Shown: in pieces, positions 35,251-43,089 of the stretch
Numbering within the stretch: the first letter of the stretch is position 1
How the letters are laid out: the number at the start of each line of letters is the position of its first letter
From: Ruminococcaceae bacterium BL-4
Lineage (GTDB): Bacteria > Bacillota > Clostridia > Oscillospirales > Acutalibacteraceae
Direction: 5' to 3'
DNA length: 64,000 nt
Assembly: GCA_902809935.1 (NCBI GenBank)
Contig: LR778134.1
Coordinates: 310,001-374,000, forward strand
Position numbers and translations under genes: made by a program
The notes under the pieces: generated by a model
Seen by the model: the letters and a program-made list of their open reading frames with translations, nothing else
Told to the model about the DNA's origin: nothing
The model's database searches: none

Positions 35251-35300
35251 AAATTGGACGCTTCCTTTTCTCACAGCAGAAAGGAGAGCGTCCAATTTTA
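35251..35300 (+). terminator. Terminator of the NhaC-type gene
   Basis: AAATTGGACGC and GCGTCCAATTT form the outer stem, with partial inner pairing (CCTTT/AAAGG) and a trailing TTATTTTT. Confidence 0.75.
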
Positions 35301-35345
35301 TTTTTGGGCTCTAAATTGTATTTTAAAAATTTTTTTATTTTTATC

Positions 35346-35401
35346 TTGACAAACTGCAAAAATGTTGTATTATTGTATTAAAGACTTAATACAATAATAC
35401 A
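35346..35401 (+). promoter_or_regulatory. Promoter overlapped by a perfect 36-bp palindrome
   Basis: TTGACA (35346-35351) and TATTAT (35368-35373) are 16 bp apart. From 35366 to 35401 there is a perfect inverted repeat, TGTATTATTGTATTAA-agac-complement, built of repeated TTGTATTA half-sites. It runs from the -10 to just before the ribosome site. It has no U-run, so it is an operator rather than a terminator. GntR/YtrA-type regulators bind TGTA...TACA-like dyads, but no regulator gene is adjacent. Confidence 0.75.
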
Positions 35402-35415
35402 TTATGGAGATGAGG

Positions 35416-36342
35416 ATGTTGTCTGAAAATATTCTTAGCACAAACAAAATTTCAAAAAAATTCGGTAATTTTCAAGCAGTCTCCGATTTGGATCTTGAAC
35501 TTCGCCGCGGTGAAATTTATGGCTTAATCGGTAAAAACGGAGCTGGAAAAACGACCCTGCTCAAAATGATCAGCGGACTTTCTAAACCAAGCAGTGGCTC
35601 CCTGCGGCTCTTGGGAGAAACCACCGAAAGCGGATTTCAAAAAGCCCGCGCAAAAACCGGCTGTATGATTGAATCCCCTGGATTTTTGCCTTATCTTTCT
35701 GCAAACGATAATTTGGAATATTACCGCTTGCAAAGAGGATTGAAAGACAAAAGCCGTGTTCAAAAAGCACTGAAATTTGTCGGCCTTTCGGGAACTGGAA
35801 CTAAAAAATTCAAAAATTTCTCTCTCGGCATGAAGCAGCGCCTTGGACTTGCTCTTGCCGTTTTAGATGATCCGGAACTGCTCATTTTGGACGAACCAAT
35901 TAACGGCCTTGATCCTATGGGAATTGCAGAATTCCGTGAAATGATTCTTTCGCTTAACCACGAAAAAGGCACAACGGTTTTGATTTCCAGTCATATTCTC
36001 GGCGAGCTTTCTCAAATCGCAACTACTTTTGGCTTTATGAATGACGGAAGATTGATTGAACACATCAGCGCCGCTGATTTGGAAGAAAAATGTAAAATGA
36101 ATCTAAAGCTGACCGTAGACAATACTGAACGTGCTGCCAAAATCTTGCAACAAAATCTTTCCTGCAATGAATTTCAGGTCGAAAATGAACGAGAAATTCA
36201 TTTGGACGCTTTCCTTGATACCCCAGAGATTGTTGTAAAAGAGCTGGTCCAAAACGATGTGATGGTCTCCGGCGTAGAGCGAGCCGGACTTAATTTGGAG
36301 GAATACTTTATCAATCTTGTGGGAGGAATGCAGCATGCTTAA
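35416..36342 (+). CDS. ABC transporter ATP-binding protein (BcrA-type)
   Basis: The 308-residue ATPase has Walker A GKNGAGKTT, signature NFSLGMKQRLGLALAVL, Walker B LLILDEPINGLDP and switch SSHILGELS. The signature reads FSLGMKQR rather than FSGG, which is usual in bacitracin/lantibiotic-immunity exporters. The start at 35416 follows GGAG; ATGs at 35404 and 35410 lie within the ribosome-site region. It overlaps the permease gene by 8 bp. Confidence 0.94.
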   Translation: MLSENILSTNKISKKFGNFQAVSDLDLELRRGEIYGLIGKNGAGKTTLLKMISGLSKPSSGSLRLLGETTESGFQKARAKTGCMIESPGFLPYLSANDNLEYYRLQRGLKDKSRVQKALKFVGLSGTGTKKFKNFSLGMKQRLGLALAVLDDPELLILDEPINGLDPMGIAEFREMILSLNHEKGTTVLISSHILGELSQIATTFGFMNDGRLIEHISAADLEEKCKMNLKLTVDNTERAAKILQQNLSCNEFQVENEREIHLDAFLDTPEIVVKELVQNDVMVSGVERAGLNLEEYFINLVGGMQHA

Positions 36343-37063
36343 TCTGATCAAAGCTGATCTTTATAAGTCATTTCATCGAGCCTATCTCTATGTAATCATT
36401 ATCTGCCTCGCCGGTTTGGCCGTTCTTGTTAATGTAATTGTTGCTCAATCGGACTGTTCCGTTGAAAAGGCATTACAACTAATTTTGGAACTTCTTGTTT
36501 ACCCTCTGTTTTTGGTCTGTCTTTTTTCCGACATGACAACTGCAGAAGAAAATAAAGAGCATTCTCTAAAAAATACAATTGCAGCCGGAGTCTCCCGGAG
36601 CAAAGTCTATTTTGCAAAACAAATCAGTACTCTCATCATTGGTCTTATCACCGGAATTATCATAATCGGAATATATATGGCCAGCGATTTTCTGCTGATG
36701 CGCTCCGACGGCAGTTTCTCTCAAACATTTTCTGATCTGATGCCCTATCTTGGAACTGCTTTTTTGTGCTATATTGCCGCCTGCTTCTTGTCGACTGCTT
36801 TAGCTTTCATTATCCAAAAGAATGCATTGTTCAGCATTTCATATTTTGGAATTTTAGTTTTCCCAGCACTGCTCTTCCGACTTTTGAACTATGCAAATCC
36901 AATTTTCTTAGAATTTGAAAAACTGACCCTCTTTATGCAGACAAACAGCATTATGACGACTGCTCCAGAACAGCTGATCAACATTGTATGGGTCGCTGCC
37001 ATTCACTTAGTCGTGTTCTTCTTTGCTGGGCTCTTAATTTTCCGCCGACAGGAAATTAACTGA
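36335..37063 (+). CDS. ABC-2 type permease (BcrB-like)
   Basis: The 242-residue protein has six hydrophobic segments and the N-terminus MLNLIKADLYKSFHRAYLYV typical of bacitracin-type ABC-2 permeases. The start overlaps the ATPase stop and follows GGAGG. It forms an exporter with the upstream ATPase. A peptide-antibiotic substrate is a family-level guess. Confidence 0.9.
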   Translation: MLNLIKADLYKSFHRAYLYVIIICLAGLAVLVNVIVAQSDCSVEKALQLILELLVYPLFLVCLFSDMTTAEENKEHSLKNTIAAGVSRSKVYFAKQISTLIIGLITGIIIIGIYMASDFLLMRSDGSFSQTFSDLMPYLGTAFLCYIAACFLSTALAFIIQKNALFSISYFGILVFPALLFRLLNYANPIFLEFEKLTLFMQTNSIMTTAPEQLINIVWVAAIHLVVFFFAGLLIFRRQEIN

Positions 37064-37139
37064 TTCCTAAATTGCATACTCATGAAAGCCATCCATTGAA
37101 TGCGTGGGATGCACAACTCTTGAAAAGACTTATTTAAAA

Positions 37140-37180
37140 AAATCCGCCTGATCGTTTTCAAAACGGTCAGGCGGATTTTC
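37140..37180. terminator. Terminator between convergent genes
   Basis: A long stem AAAATCCGCCTGATCGTTTT with its near-complement and a minimal loop is followed by TTTTCTTTT. It ends the ABC operon and the facing LysR gene. Confidence 0.8.
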
Positions 37181-37222
37181 TTTTATCCTTTCTAGTGTTC
37201 TTCAACAATAACGAAGCCATCA

Positions 37223-38140
37223 TTATATTTCTTCGTTATTGAAAAACTCACGAATCATTTCCTCAAGCGCCCGATTGGAACGGCTGCGGTAACCGTCCGG
37301 GGGAAACATCAAAGCAAGATCCACAAAATAGCGCTCTTTTCCCAAACTAAAATATTCCACATCTGCGCTGGGTACCGCACACGAGCCGTAAGTAAATGCC
37401 AACCCCAGCCCATGAACCGCCATGGACTGGGCAAAGGCTGCCGTCAAATTTTCATTGATAACAGGAGGATTAATTCCATATTCTTTAAATTGCTGCTGGG
37501 CCACTGCTCCCAGCACATTGCTGCGTTTAGACAATAAATACTCAAAATTAGCAGTATCCCTCAAATCGATCCATGGGCGGCTGAGTTGACCATAATGAGC
37601 GAACTCCATAACGGGGTGCGCTCGATTGGCAACAAGGCAAACCTCATCCTGCAAAACAGTTGAATCCTTTCGGGGACACTCATTAGCCGGAAATGCAACC
37701 AATGCCATATCAAGCTCGCCTGCTGCAACCTTTTTCTGCAGAACAATGCTGTCGTGCTCGGAAATAATGACATTTACGGTTGGATATTCTGTACGAAACC
37801 GCTGCAGCACCGGCGGGATCAGTGCCGCTCCACGAAAACTGCTTATCCCAAAAATGAGCTGACCGCCATTCGGCAATTCTGCCTCCCGAAGCTCCTCTTT
37901 GACACGGCGGTACTGCTGAAGCATCTGCCGCGCATTGCGAATAAAAATTTCTCCTTCTACAGTAGGACGCACGCCGGAGCCGGTACGAACAAAAAGCTTC
38001 GTGTCTAATTCAGCCTCATAACGAGCCAGAAATTGGCTCAGACTTGACTGTGCAAGATACAGCTTTTGTGCCGCCTTACTGATTCCGCCTTCCTCTGCAA
38101 TCGTTACAATATACTCCAATTCTTTCAATTCCATATTCAT
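37223..38140 (-). CDS. LysR-family regulator of the DUF6282/permease/aconitase-like cluster
   Basis: The 305-residue protein has an N-terminal HTH (EEGGISKAAQKLYLAQSSLSQFLARYEAEL) and effector domain (GQLIFGISSFRGAALIPPVLQRF). The ATG at 38140 is three bases from AAAGGGG, so the ATG at 38134 (MELKELEYIV) may be the true start. It is divergent from the catabolic cluster, as ybhD is from ybhHIJ in E. coli. Regulation of the cluster is inferred. Confidence 0.92.
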   Translation of the reverse strand: MNMELKELEYIVTIAEEGGISKAAQKLYLAQSSLSQFLARYEAELDTKLFVRTGSGVRPTVEGEIFIRNARQMLQQYRRVKEELREAELPNGGQLIFGISSFRGAALIPPVLQRFRTEYPTVNVIISEHDSIVLQKKVAAGELDMALVAFPANECPRKDSTVLQDEVCLVANRAHPVMEFAHYGQLSRPWIDLRDTANFEYLLSKRSNVLGAVAQQQFKEYGINPPVINENLTAAFAQSMAVHGLGLAFTYGSCAVPSADVEYFSLGKERYFVDLALMFPPDGYRSRSNRALEEMIREFFNNEEI

Positions 38141-38241
38141 TTTCCCCTTTCTTTAATTGTTGCACAAAACCAAGGACTTTTATTTGTGAGGCCTTACATG
38201 TAATATCGGTTTTTCCGATTGGTGCCATGTTAAAGTCTTAA

Positions 38242-38358
38242 TTGACAATACTTTTACTTAGTATATAATAAAATTATTAGAGTTTCAATACTATTTTTAG
38301 GCAAAAAGCCGATTGATATTTGATTGTTCTAGAAAATCTATCGTTTTTTCAAATATCA
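38242..38358 (+). promoter_or_regulatory. Strong promoter and leader dyad of the catabolic cluster
   Basis: TTGACA (38242-38247) and TATAAT (38264-38269) are 16 bp apart. In the leader, TGATATTTGA (38314-38323) and TCAAATATCA (38349-38358) form a perfect 10-bp inverted repeat with a 25-nt spacer, enlarged by CGATT/AATCG further out. It may be a regulator site or an RNA hairpin; there is no U-run. Confidence 0.65.
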
Positions 38359-38383
38359 GTCCAATCGTGAGAAAGGAGAAAAA

Positions 38384-39244
38384 ATGCCAGAACTTTCAAT
38401 GAAGGGCGTGATTGATATGCACGTCCACACAAATCCAGACCTGCGTTTGCGAGCCTATGATGACTTTGAGCTGTGTGATGCCGCCGTAAAAGTCGGTGCA
38501 CGCGCTATCGTCATCAAAACACATCTTGGTGACACCTCCTGTCGTGCTGCGCTGGTGAACCACTACAACAAGATCGTTCATGGAGAAAATGATTTTACCA
38601 TGTTCGGTGCGATCACTCTCAACCGCTGCGTCGGAGGCATTAACCCCGTTGCAGTGGAAAATTCCCTTAAGTTGGGTGCAAAGGTAGTATGGCTTCCTAC
38701 TCAATCCGCCCGCAATCACCTCGTCAAGATGGGCAAACCTACCGACGGCTGTGTAGACACCGTTGTGGACGGCAAAGTTGTCCCCGAAATGTTGGACGTC
38801 TTTAAACTCATTAACGACTATGATGCTGTACTGGGCACAGCCCATATCTCCCCAAAAGAAGCTTTTGTAGTTGTAGAGGCCGCGCGCAACGCTGGAGTCA
38901 AAAAGATCGTTATCACTCATCCCGAATGGTGGGTTGTCGGTATGAGCATTGAAGATCAGGTTCGCCTTGTCAAAGACTATGATGTAATCCTTGAGCGCTG
39001 CTATGCGCAGAACATGGGTGGCGGCAAATATCGCAGCAACCTCCCCGACAACCTTGAACTTATCAAAACCGTCGGCTACAAAAACGTAATGGTAGACACT
39101 GACGGCGGTCAGACTGAAAACCCCCACTGGGAAATTGCAATGCACGAATACATGCAGTATCTCTATGACCACGGTATTTCCGAAGAACAGGTTCGTTATA
39201 TGACTCACGATACTCCCTGCAATCTGCTGGGAATAGAAAAATAA
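38384..39244 (+). CDS. DUF6282 family amidohydrolase-like protein
   Basis: The 286-residue protein opens with MKGVIDMHVHTNPDLRLRAYDD, a metal-binding HxH at the start of a TIM-barrel amidohydrolase fold. Later histidines lie in KTHLGDTS, GTAHISPKEA and ITHPEW, and an acidic site in VDTDGGQTENPHWE. These are the features of DUF6282/PHP-like metal hydrolases. It is first of three co-oriented genes with a permease and an aconitase-like hydratase, so a ring-opening, lactonase or decarboxylase step is plausible. The substrate is unknown. Confidence 0.82.
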   Translation: MPELSMKGVIDMHVHTNPDLRLRAYDDFELCDAAVKVGARAIVIKTHLGDTSCRAALVNHYNKIVHGENDFTMFGAITLNRCVGGINPVAVENSLKLGAKVVWLPTQSARNHLVKMGKPTDGCVDTVVDGKVVPEMLDVFKLINDYDAVLGTAHISPKEAFVVVEAARNAGVKKIVITHPEWWVVGMSIEDQVRLVKDYDVILERCYAQNMGGGKYRSNLPDNLELIKTVGYKNVMVDTDGGQTENPHWEIAMHEYMQYLYDHGISEEQVRYMTHDTPCNLLGIEK

Positions 39245-39260
39245 TCTGGAGGAATTAAAA

Positions 39261-40574
39261 ATGCTGAGCTTAGTAATCGTCCTGGCCATTGCTCTAGCTG
39301 TATATCTTGGCTACAAGACAAATATCAACACCGGGTTTTTCTGCTTTGTCTTTGCATACCTCATTGGCTGCTTCTGGATGGGCCTCAAACCGAAGGAACT
39401 AATTGCCTTCTGGCCTACCAGCACGATGTTCGTCATTTTGGCAGTTTCTCTCTTCTATAACGTAGCAGCCGCCAACGGTACTCTCGAAAAGATCTCCCGC
39501 AGCTTACTTTACGCATGCCGCAACTTTCCCGGCATTTTACCCTATGCGCTGTTTGCTGTCGCAGTTATCCTTTCCGTTATGGGTGCTGCCTACTTTACCG
39601 TTCTTGCCTTCCTCGCTCCTATCACCCTTATGATTTGCGAAGAAGCAAACATGGATAAGCTCACTGGTGCTATTGCAATCAACTGCGGCGCTCTCGCCGG
39701 CGGCGATTTTCCAACCGCAGCCCTTGGCGTTATATTCCGCGGTCTGATGGGCACCGCTTATCAAGGTGCTCCCGAACTTACCCCCATTGATGACTTTACT
39801 GCCACTCTGACCATGTTTGGTCTCGCAATTATCTCCAGCCTTATCATCATCACCTTTTTCCGTTTTGCCTTCAAGTCTAACCGCAACATCGGCAAAGGTG
39901 TTACTTTCGAAAAACCTGAAGCCTATAATAAGGTTCAGCGGAAGACTCTGACTCTCATCCTTATCATGATGGCAGTCGTCCTGATCTTCCCCATTCTCAA
40001 ACTTCTCGCGCCCAGCGTCAAAATCTTCTCTGTCATCGCAGGCAAGATAGATGTCGGCCTTGTTGCAATCGTCTTTGCAGTCATCGCTCTTCTGATGAAG
40101 CTTGCTCCTCAGAAAGAAATCATCGCAAAGATTCCGTGGAATACCATTCTTATGATTGCCGGTGCCGGTATGCTCATTGCTGTTGCAGTTAAAGCAGGTA
40201 CTATCACCATGCTCTCCAACTGGATCGGCAGCAACGTTCCTACATGGCTCATTCCTATGGCATTGTCCATCGTCGCGGCAATTATGAGTTTCTTCAGTTC
40301 CACTACTGGTGTTGTCTGCCCGGCTTTGTTCCCACTTATTCCCGCGTTGGCAGCTGCTACCAGTCTGAACCCTGCAGTTCTTTTCACCTGCACAGTCCTC
40401 GGTGCGCAAAGCTCTGCAATTAGCCCCTTCTCCTCCGGCGGCAGCCTGATTCTTGGTTCCTGCGGCAACGAGGAAGAACGCAATGCTCTCTTTAATCGTC
40501 TGCTGTTCGTAGCTGTTCCCGTCAGCGTTGGCCTCAGTGCAGTCTATAATCTGGTTGTTTCTCTGGTCATGTGA
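39261..40574 (+). CDS. SLC13/MatC-type anion permease
   Basis: The 437-residue membrane protein has about twelve hydrophobic segments. The N-terminus (GYKTNINTGFFCFVFAYLIGCFWMGLKPKEL) matches the MatC dicarboxylate carrier N-terminal domain, and GALAGGDFPTAALG and SSAISPFSSGGSLILGS are likely substrate-site loops. It probably imports a di- or tricarboxylate for the flanking enzymes. It follows the DUF6282 gene by 16 bp. E. coli YbhI is an analogous permease beside YbhJ. Confidence 0.88.
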   Translation: MLSLVIVLAIALAVYLGYKTNINTGFFCFVFAYLIGCFWMGLKPKELIAFWPTSTMFVILAVSLFYNVAAANGTLEKISRSLLYACRNFPGILPYALFAVAVILSVMGAAYFTVLAFLAPITLMICEEANMDKLTGAIAINCGALAGGDFPTAALGVIFRGLMGTAYQGAPELTPIDDFTATLTMFGLAIISSLIIITFFRFAFKSNRNIGKGVTFEKPEAYNKVQRKTLTLILIMMAVVLIFPILKLLAPSVKIFSVIAGKIDVGLVAIVFAVIALLMKLAPQKEIIAKIPWNTILMIAGAGMLIAVAVKAGTITMLSNWIGSNVPTWLIPMALSIVAAIMSFFSSTTGVVCPALFPLIPALAAATSLNPAVLFTCTVLGAQSSAISPFSSGGSLILGSCGNEEERNALFNRLLFVAVPVSVGLSAVYNLVVSLVM

Positions 40575-40643
40575 TCCTTTATCTTCTGTCCGAATTTGTG
40601 TCTGAGCAGAAAATAAAAACTATCTTACAGGAGTAAAAAAGCA

Positions 40644-42911
40644 ATGGTTAAATTATATGAATCCAGTATTTATCTCGTAAATGGCGAAACCATCGTCACC
40701 GACAGTGCAGCGCTTCCCAGCCTTGTCGGCAAGACCGTCTCTAAGGAAGAAGCCACCAAAGGCACCATGGCCTACGGCATACTTAAAGCTCACAATACCA
40801 CCAATCATATGGATAAACTTCAGCTAAAGTTTGACTCCATGACATCACACGATATTACTTATGTTGGTATTATCCAGACTGCCCGTGCCTCCGGCATGAC
40901 TGAGTTTCCACTGCCCTACGTTCTGACAAACTGTCACAACTCTCTCTGTGCTGTAGGCGGTACAATCAACGAGGACGACCACAAGTTTGCCCTTTCTGCT
41001 GCTCATAAGTACGGCGGTATCTATGTTCCCACCAACATGGCAAACATTCATTCCTACAACCGTGAAACCATGGCAGGCTGCGGACGTATGATTCTTGGTT
41101 CCGACTCTCATACCCGTTATGGTGCTCTTGGCACTCTGGCTATCGGTGAGGGCGGCGGTGAGCTTGCAAAACAGCTTGTCGGTAAAACCTATGACTTTGC
41201 CCGTCCGGGTGTCGTTGCAATCTATCTGACTGGTGCTCCCAAACCCGGTGTTGGCCCTCATGATGTTGCACTTTCGATCTGCGGCGCTGTTTATAAGAAC
41301 GGATATGTAAAGAACAAAGTCATGGAATTTGTCGGCCCTGGTATTAAAAATCTTCCAATTGAGTACCGCAACGCCATTGACGTTATGACCACTGAGACCA
41401 CCTGCTGGTCCTCCATCTGGGTCACAGACGAAACGACAAAGAAATACTTCACGATTCATAACCGTCCTGAAGCTTATAAAGAAATCAAACCCGCTGACGT
41501 TGCCTATTATGACGGCTGTGTTTACATTGACCTTTCCACAGTGGAATGCACAATTGCAATGCCCATGCACCCCTCCAACACCTACACCATTCATGAGCTG
41601 CAGGAAAATGCCGCTGACATTCTGCATCTTGTGGAGGAGAATGCCAACAAGCAGATAAAGGGAGCAAAAATGGACATCGTCAGCAAATTCCATGACGATG
41701 CGATATGGGTGGAACAAGGCGAAATTGCAGGCTGCTCAGGCGGTACCTTTGATAATATTTGTGCTGCCGCCGACATACTCAGAGGCAAGAGCTGCGGAAA
41801 TGGTGCTTTTACTCTGAGTATCTACCCAGGCTCCATGCCTGCTTTGGCTGAACTCATAAAGAACGGCACAGCTTCCGATCTCGTCTCTGCGGGAGCCATC
41901 ATGCGCGAATGCTTCTGCGGCCCTTGCTTCGGTGCAGGTGACACCCCTGCAAACGGTGAGTTTTCCATCCGCCACACCACACGAAACTTTCCAAACCGCG
42001 AAGGCTCCAAGCCTGGCGAAGGTCAGATGGCAGCTGTTGCTCTTATGGACGCACGCTCTATTGCAGCCACTGCGGCAAACGGCGGCAAGCTGACCGCCGC
42101 AACCGACATCGAGGTTGAGTATACCAATCCTGAGTACAAATTTGATGGCAGTATCTATAAAAAGAGGGTTTACAACGGCTGGACAAAACCCGAACCTAAG
42201 ACTGAATTGAAATTTGGCCCCAACATTAAGGATTGGCCTGCAATGCCTCCTCTGACCAACGATTTGCTGGTAAAGGTCTGTTCCTACATCACCGACCCTG
42301 TTACCACTACTGATGAGTTGATCCCCTCAGGCGAAACTTCTTCTTACCGCTCCAATCCTGAGCGTCTTTCCGAATTTGCTTTATCTCGCCGCGATCCTCA
42401 GTATGTCTCCCGCAGTAAGGTAATGCGTCAGCAGGAACGTGACCGTGAAGCAGGCAAAGGTCTCTCCGATGAAGTAAAAGCAGTTTACGCTGCTCTAACT
42501 ACAGCCGGTATCAAAAACGACCCGGAGAACACCGATATTGGCTCCACAATCTTTGCCAATATGCCCGGTGATGGTTCTGCACGTGAACAAGCTGCCTCCT
42601 GTCAGAGAGTGATGGGTGCGTTTGCTAACTTTGCTAAAGCTTACGCCACCAAGCGTTATCGCTCCAACTGCATCAACTGGGGCATGACCCCCTTCCTCGT
42701 AGAGAACCCTAATGCATTCGAGCTGGGTGATTATATATTTGTTCCCGATGTACGGCAGGCTGTTCTTGAAAACAAGGCCAATTTCCCAGCATATGCTGTT
42801 AAAACTGACGGCACTGTTACCAACTTTTCCGTCTCTACAGGTGCTCTGACCGAAGCCGAACGTCAAATTATTGTCGCCGGCTGTCTGATCAATTACTACC
42901 GCAACCACTAA
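40644..42911 (+). CDS. Aconitase-family hydratase (YbhJ-like)
   Basis: The 755-residue protein has aconitase-superfamily motifs: LTNCHNSLCAVGG, ILGSDSHTRYGALGTLAIGEGGGELAKQL, and the cluster-binding CFCGPCFGAGD with CSGG nearby. The length and the swivel-like C-terminal part resemble E. coli YbhJ rather than classical AcnA, AcnB or LeuC. It is expected to hydrate or isomerise an unsaturated carboxylate through a 4Fe-4S cluster. It is last in the cluster and is followed by a terminator. Confidence 0.88.
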   Translation: MVKLYESSIYLVNGETIVTDSAALPSLVGKTVSKEEATKGTMAYGILKAHNTTNHMDKLQLKFDSMTSHDITYVGIIQTARASGMTEFPLPYVLTNCHNSLCAVGGTINEDDHKFALSAAHKYGGIYVPTNMANIHSYNRETMAGCGRMILGSDSHTRYGALGTLAIGEGGGELAKQLVGKTYDFARPGVVAIYLTGAPKPGVGPHDVALSICGAVYKNGYVKNKVMEFVGPGIKNLPIEYRNAIDVMTTETTCWSSIWVTDETTKKYFTIHNRPEAYKEIKPADVAYYDGCVYIDLSTVECTIAMPMHPSNTYTIHELQENAADILHLVEENANKQIKGAKMDIVSKFHDDAIWVEQGEIAGCSGGTFDNICAAADILRGKSCGNGAFTLSIYPGSMPALAELIKNGTASDLVSAGAIMRECFCGPCFGAGDTPANGEFSIRHTTRNFPNREGSKPGEGQMAAVALMDARSIAATAANGGKLTAATDIEVEYTNPEYKFDGSIYKKRVYNGWTKPEPKTELKFGPNIKDWPAMPPLTNDLLVKVCSYITDPVTTTDELIPSGETSSYRSNPERLSEFALSRRDPQYVSRSKVMRQQERDREAGKGLSDEVKAVYAALTTAGIKNDPENTDIGSTIFANMPGDGSAREQAASCQRVMGAFANFAKAYATKRYRSNCINWGMTPFLVENPNAFELGDYIFVPDVRQAVLENKANFPAYAVKTDGTVTNFSVSTGALTEAERQIIVAGCLINYYRNH

Positions 42912-42944
42912 TTTAGCCTTCTTCTTACCTTTTTTTGTACAAGA

Positions 42945-42980
42945 GAAATCCCACAGCTGTAATATAAGCTGTGGGATTTC
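42945..42980 (+). terminator. Terminator after the aconitase-like gene
   Basis: A perfect 14-bp stem GAAATCCCACAGCT/AGCTGTGGGATTTC encloses an 8-nt loop. The following U-run is short (TT). Confidence 0.7.
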
Positions 42981-43001
42981 TTGACATTATAAATAAAAAA
43001 G

Positions 43002-43081
43002 CTCCGGACAAGATACCATTCTTAAAGTTTCCGCATAAGATAGATGGAAACTTTTTAACTAAAACGACCAGAATTCCGGAG
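43002..43081 (+). promoter_or_regulatory. Structured leader of the P-type ATPase gene
   Basis: CTCCGGA (43002-43008) is complementary to TCCGGAG (43075-43081), which contains part of the ribosome site CCGGAGG. Between them AAAGTTTCC (43024-43032) pairs with GGAAACTTT (43046-43054), followed by a U-run. The leader could therefore terminate transcription or hide the ribosome site. It matches no riboswitch class I know. Confidence 0.4.
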
Positions 43082-43089
43082 GTCTTTTT

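Noticed and set aside
35366-35401. The long palindrome as a terminator or riboswitch
   Set aside because: It lacks a U-run and conserved aptamer core and starts at the -10, which fits a protein operator better.
39537-42908. Long minus-strand open frames across the permease and aconitase-like genes
   Set aside because: They mirror C-ending codon use of the real genes, have low-complexity composition and no family resemblance.
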